NCBI GenBank assembly: GCA_019321725.1
Contig: CM033120.1
Span: forward strand, 3,689,341 to 3,753,340
Length of the DNA stretch: 64,000 nt
Direction: 5' to 3'
Origin: Paulownia fortunei
Lineage: Eukaryota; Streptophyta; Magnoliopsida; Lamiales; Paulowniaceae
Positions within the stretch are counted from its first letter, which is position 1. Each line of letters opens with the position of its first letter. This document shows, piece after piece, positions 59,843 through 64,000 of the stretch. The position numbers and the translations under genes were made by a program. Under the pieces are notes generated by a model. It worked only from the letters and a program-made list of their open reading frames with translations, was not told the origin of the DNA and made no database searches.

Positions 59843-61301
59843 TTTTAAATTATCTTTTATTTTTATTATTTAGTTATTTAATGTTAATTTTGTTATTTTA
59901 GTTTGATGAATTTTTTTTGTTTGTTTTATTTCAGGATCCAACTCAAGTTTGGGGGAAGATTTGTAAAATAAGGAGTGATATACTTCCAACTAATGAATGC
60001 ACATCTATTACTATTCTAGAAGAGGATGATGATCAAGTTGAGGAGAACTAACACCATTCAGGGAAGTCTTCTATACCTTATCTTACTTTATTTAACATTG
60101 AGGACAATGTTAGTTCTAAGTTTGGGGGTGCATGTATGTGCTTCATTTACTTTTGTTTGTTTATAGCTTTTGGAAATTAATGAATGTTATGCTTAACTCT
60201 TGTGGCAATTTTTATCTTTCTTGTAATTCTTTGACATATTGAACACATAACCTTAAACATTTGGATTTTCTGTATGTTTAGAAAAAAATTATGTGAACTT
60301 GATACTTTTTTGCGATCTCATATAATTCTAGAACTTATTTGATTGTCACTTGAGGCAAAATCCTAGGCTACATAACATTAGGGAAGTGATTTAGGCCATT
60401 TTTGGATCGTTTGAACTTTCCAAACTACCCTATTTATGATGTATAATCCCTAGTGTCCCCCGTTGAGCCTATTGAACCATTTTTTTTGTCACCCTACAAA
60501 TCAACCTCAACCAATGAATTTTTTTTTATCTTACATATTACCCCACACTCAACTCATTGCTATTCTAGTAACATCATTTTGAGTATTGAAAGTGGTTTAA
60601 AAAAAATAACAAAAGAGAGGTAGCGAAAACTCCCAAAAAAATAATATAAAAAAGAGTAAATAAATATGAGAAAAGAGTGCAACACTCATTGTTCATAAAC
60701 ACAAATAAGTTTGGGGTGTAGCACTTGAAAAAAAATAATATGTGAAAGAAGGGAGTTTAACGAATAAAGTGGTGTGATAAATCAAAAGAAGAAAGGTTCG
60801 TAAAGGTGTGAGACAAAATGATGCTCATCAACTAGGTTCTAAAATAGTTGTGTGCTATGAGTAATTTGAGCCACTATATTGTCTTTTATCCTACCATTAC
60901 CTTAGCCACACATTACAAGTTTTCAAAGTTCTAATGATCCTTGATGTTGTGTTAGTCTACATTAGTGGAGAGTGACATAAAAAACAAGCATATGGAATGG
61001 TAAAATACATAAATAAGAGATAAATAACTTTTTTGTGAGTTTGCATAAACCAATCCGAGTGGCGAAAAACTAGATGTAAGAGGCTAAACACACACACACT
61101 CAAAGGATTTAAAGATGTTGAATTTAACACTTGAGTTGAAATCGTGCATTTTTATGATATTTTGAGATTTCCTTAAGTTATAAACTTACAATAATTTTTG
61201 AAGCCCATTTGGTTAGTAGGTTTAATTATCACTTATTATTTTACTTGTTTTATTTCTTTCTTTTACTCGAGGACTAGCAAAATGTTAAGTTTTGGGGTAT
61301 T

Positions 61302-62944
61302 TGATGAGTGAATTTTATATCCATTAATTGAGTGTCATTTGCTTAACATTTTGATTAGTTTATGAGTATTTATGTTACTTTTTATGTATTTAGTTTGAAA
61401 TATTGTAGGTAATAGAAAAATAAGAGAAAATAGAAAGGAACATAAAACTTGATTAAAATTCAGAATAATCTATTTTTTGGTACTATTGAGGGAAGTATTC
61501 GTATTTTAATCATAACGTTTTACTCTAATATTATTTTGACCTTTTTCTTGAACCATTAGAATGCCAAGAGATATCTATAACTTCTATGTTTATCATAAAA
61601 TTTAATTCATTTGATTTCAATGAGAAAAAATAGGTTAAAAAGTCTGCATTTGACCAAAACTTTCTGATTTGACACATTTGAGTATTTCAAGCATAACTCT
61701 TTCCACAAATCTTATATTCAAGCGCCTATCAAAAGCCAAGACATAGAGGTACAATTCATATGCGGATATCAAAAGTCAATTTATCCTAAAAAATGGTGAA
61801 AAAGTAGTTGAAAGAGGCTATAAGCACAACATAAATCAAACTTGGAAAGAAAGAGCAGCGCCTAGGCACTGCCCTGTAGTGCCTAGGCGCTGCAATGTCT
61901 ATCTAGGAAAGAATGTGTAGCTCCTAGGTACTGCAAATTGGCACCTAGGCATGGCCTGGCGGACAAGTAAGGGCAAAACTGATATTTTTGCCCTCTTTAG
62001 GGTATCTCCCATCGATGTTAAATATTCCAAAAGCATCCATTTTAGATTTTTTAGAGAGGAAGAGAGGGAGAGAAGAGAAAACAAACCAAGAAAGAATAAG
62101 GACGAAAAAGAAGAAGATGAGAGAATTCTTCCAAGATTTGAGAAGAAGACATCTACAAGAGAAGAAATTCATCATCTTCCAAGTTTTATTTCATTTTTCT
62201 CTTTTTCTCATTAATTATGTTTATGGATATTGTTAAATTATCTTTCATTTTTATCACCATGAATTAATTTCTTGTTCTAGAGTTGTGATGTAATCTAATT
62301 AGGATGTGTTGAATATTTTATCAATTCAATTCTTGATTTATTTATCAAGTTGAGTTTTCTATATTGTTCTTAATAATTTCAATTACTTGATCACTAATTG
62401 AATGATTTTCTAATCATATTAACTCGGGAGGTGATATATGTGTCTAGTTCTATATGTAGAAAATCATAAATTGCATGTAAAATAGGAATATACTTGCATG
62501 GTTTGTGTAGTCTTATTAAATATCGATAGAACCTAATGAATTATTGATTGTTGTAATTCACATATATAGTGGGTTAGCAATTGATGATATTTTCATTAGA
62601 CCTTGGGAGAGGTTAGTGGATAATTTAGGGATTTTCAACTATCACTTGAAAATTAAATTGAGATTGATGAGATAAATTATTCAATTCAGATTAATTATGG
62701 TGAAATCATAAGCCTAGGCTTTTAAGTTTTTGAATTTCTTCATTAGTTGATTCTGATAATTAGTTAGTGTAGGTAGACTTAGTTTGTAATCATAAACATC
62801 CATTTTTATTTATTCAAATAAAATTAGAGTTAATATAATTTCAATAATTAATAATTCAACAATTCTCATGGGAACGATAATTTATTCATTATTTTATTAC
62901 TTTTATAGGATAACGTGCACTTGCATTCACGAATTTTCGCAACA
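61302..62944 (+). repeat. 3' LTR of element E
   Basis: The 1,643-bp LTR starts TGATGAGTG after the PPT AAGTTTTGGGGTATT and ends TTCGCAACA. It contains a perfect 16-bp palindrome at 61,855-61,893. Short ORFs within it (61,951-62,236) are A/G-rich and judged noncoding. Confidence 0.85.
61855..61893. other. Perfect 16-bp inverted repeat in element E LTR
   Basis: GCAGCGCCTAGGCACT (61,855-61,870) and its exact reverse complement (61,878-61,893) flank a 7-base loop. A decayed second pair (CTCCTAGGTACTGC / GGCACCTAGG) follows at 61,921-61,952. Family A LTRs carry a related AGCGCCTAG...AGTGCCTA arrangement near 13,020-13,065. Confidence 0.85.
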
Positions 62945-63400
62945 GATATCAACACCTTGAGAAATGTTGAATCTAACAAAATAGATAACTCCTCTTATCA
63001 TGAGAAAGAATCTAGGAAGATGGAGGCTAAGTGCCTTGAGGAGAGGAACAATGAGTCCGAAAGATACACGTGCTCCTCTCCATCATTACTTTGAAAATTT
63101 ATCTAAGTCTTTTGATGCTCTCTACAGTACATACATTACTCAAATAATTGTTACTTCAGTACTCGTGGTTTTTTCTGAGGATTCCCTATTTGTGAGAGAT
63201 TTACATTTCATTACATTTATTTTATGAGAGGTTTACATTTCATGACATTTATGAGATCATTTAGCTATGTTTATTATTGCTTGCGTTTATATTCAATGTG
63301 GTCCTTACTATCTAAACATGTTAAATATCTCAACTATGTATGCAGGGAGCTTGACACACTCATAGCTCTGAAGCTAACAAACAAGTAAACAAGAATGATA
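62945..63400. other. Unclassified sequence between element E and the minisatellite
   Basis: No domain was recognised. A short direct repeat (GAGAGATTTACATTTCATTACATTT / GAGAGGTTTACATTTCATGACATTT type) lies near 63,193-63,250. Confidence 0.5.
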
Positions 63401-63882
63401 CAATAGCTTGTAAGAGGTTGCTCTGCGTAATCCCTCGTAAACATCTAAGTCCTGTAAGTGGTGACTCCGTGCTATCCTGAGCTAACTACTAAGTCCTATA
63501 AGCGATGGGTCTGTGCCATCCTAGACCACCTACTAAGTCCTATAAGCAATGGGTCTATGCCATCCTGAGCCGACTAGTAAGTCCTGTAAGTGGTGGCTCC
63601 GCTCCATCCCAAGCTAGCTACTAAGTCCTACAAGTGGTGGCTCTTCTCTATCCCTGACGAACTATTAAGTCATGTAAGCGGTAACTCATTGTCATTCTTG
63701 GCGCATTCCTAAATCCTATAAGCGGTGACTTCGCACTATCCGTGGCACATCTCTAAGTCTTGTAAGCGGTGGCTCCACACCATCCCTGGTGCGTTTCTCA
63801 GTCCTATAAGTGGTGGCTCCACTATCCCTAGCAAATCTCTAAGGCCCATAAGGGGTTGCTCGATGCAATCCCTGATAAGTAT
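63401..63882. repeat. 44-bp minisatellite, 11 units
   Basis: Units begin at 63,401, 63,445, 63,489, 63,533, 63,577, 63,621, 63,665, 63,709, 63,753, 63,797 and 63,839. Nine steps are exactly 44 bases and the last is 42. The core is CTAAGTCCTATAAGCGGTGG followed by CTCCG-CCATCC. Units differ at several positions, so the array is not freshly amplified. Reading frames drift because 44 is not a multiple of three, so it is not a protein repeat. Confidence 0.9.
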
Positions 63883-64000
63883 CTACAACTACGCAACATC
63901 TTATAAACTCTCAAATAATTCATAAAATATTTTAACGAGCTTTTATTTAATTTAATGATCTAAAGATATCTCTTTGTTAATGGTCTTTTGAACTTTTTTA

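Larger units (their letters stand above)
58424..61301 (+). mobile_element. Internal region of non-autonomous element E
   Basis: In order: PBS (58,430-58,448), gag-tail/protease relic ORF (58,633-59,781), conserved hairpin (59,815-59,842), hairpin CATTGAGGACAATG (60,096-60,109) followed by AAGTTTGGGGGTG, about 1.2 kb of noncoding sequence, and PPT (61,288-61,301). No reverse transcriptase or integrase is present. The plan mirrors element A although the LTRs differ. Confidence 0.8.

Noticed and set aside
61951..62236. Overlapping ORFs of 82-87 codons in the E LTR
   Set aside because: They are Lys/Glu-rich readings of an A/G-rich LTR segment, with no counterpart conserved in family A LTRs.
63401..63882. 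Regularly spaced repeats as a possible CRISPR array
   Set aside because: Whole 44-bp units are related to each other with no unique spacers, and the context is a plant genome.
1..64000. tRNA, rRNA or snRNA genes
   Set aside because: The only box B-like GGTTCGA sequence noted lies in the SINE; no cloverleaf or ribosomal core sequence was seen.

Overview
This is plant nuclear DNA, almost certainly from a eudicot. The sequence is AT-rich and full of nested LTR retrotransposons. It also holds a SINE with RNA polymerase III promoter boxes, an Emigrant/pogo-type MITE, hAT and Mutator relics, and one intact host gene: a callose synthase of the CALS12/GSL5/PMR4 type. The species cannot be fixed from the sequence alone.

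Layout: 1-20,902 is a retroelement mosaic built from four families, named A-D here. B (Ty3-type; LTRs start TGATAAGTGCATA) occurs three times, and the first two copies lie tail to tail as a large broken inverted repeat. C and D are known only as long LTR-like units with TGTAA.../...TTACA ends. A is a short non-autonomous Ty3-type element with an Asp-tRNA-like primer-binding site; it forms an LTR-internal-LTR-internal tandem on the minus strand (10,188-17,709). At 20,902 the B LTR ends inside a hAT transposase relic, followed by a SINE with a perfect 10-bp target duplication (21,651-21,979).

A gene-bearing island runs from about 22.2 to 35 kb. It has a doubtful tiny secreted-peptide ORF (22,405), the uninterrupted 1,772-codon CALS12-like gene on the minus strand (25,070-30,388) with a TATA box, and an Emigrant-like MITE (31,797-32,453).

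From 35.2 kb repeats return: a Mutator-like relic; a third A-type element split by a C solo LTR and a D solo LTR; and a Ty1/copia element (44,111-53,138) whose integrase region is split by a C solo LTR with a perfect AAACA duplication. At 55.3-56.3 kb lies a 5' fragment of a PARP1 gene, broken by a stop and a frameshift. At 58,142-62,944 there is a second short LTR family (E) with the same architecture as A, and at 63,401-63,882 a 44-bp minisatellite.

The most unusual theme is that families A and E, which have different LTRs, share one compact plan: Asp-type PBS, gag-tail/protease relic ending in a conserved SPTLLEHTK...DKYLFLD motif, a conserved hairpin, a second hairpin followed by a G-run, a long noncoding tail, and a PPT. 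No reverse transcriptase or integrase is visible in either. This looks like a cross-mobilised non-autonomous lineage held together by cis-acting RNA structures. All similarity and domain statements come from reading the sequence by eye; no search was run.
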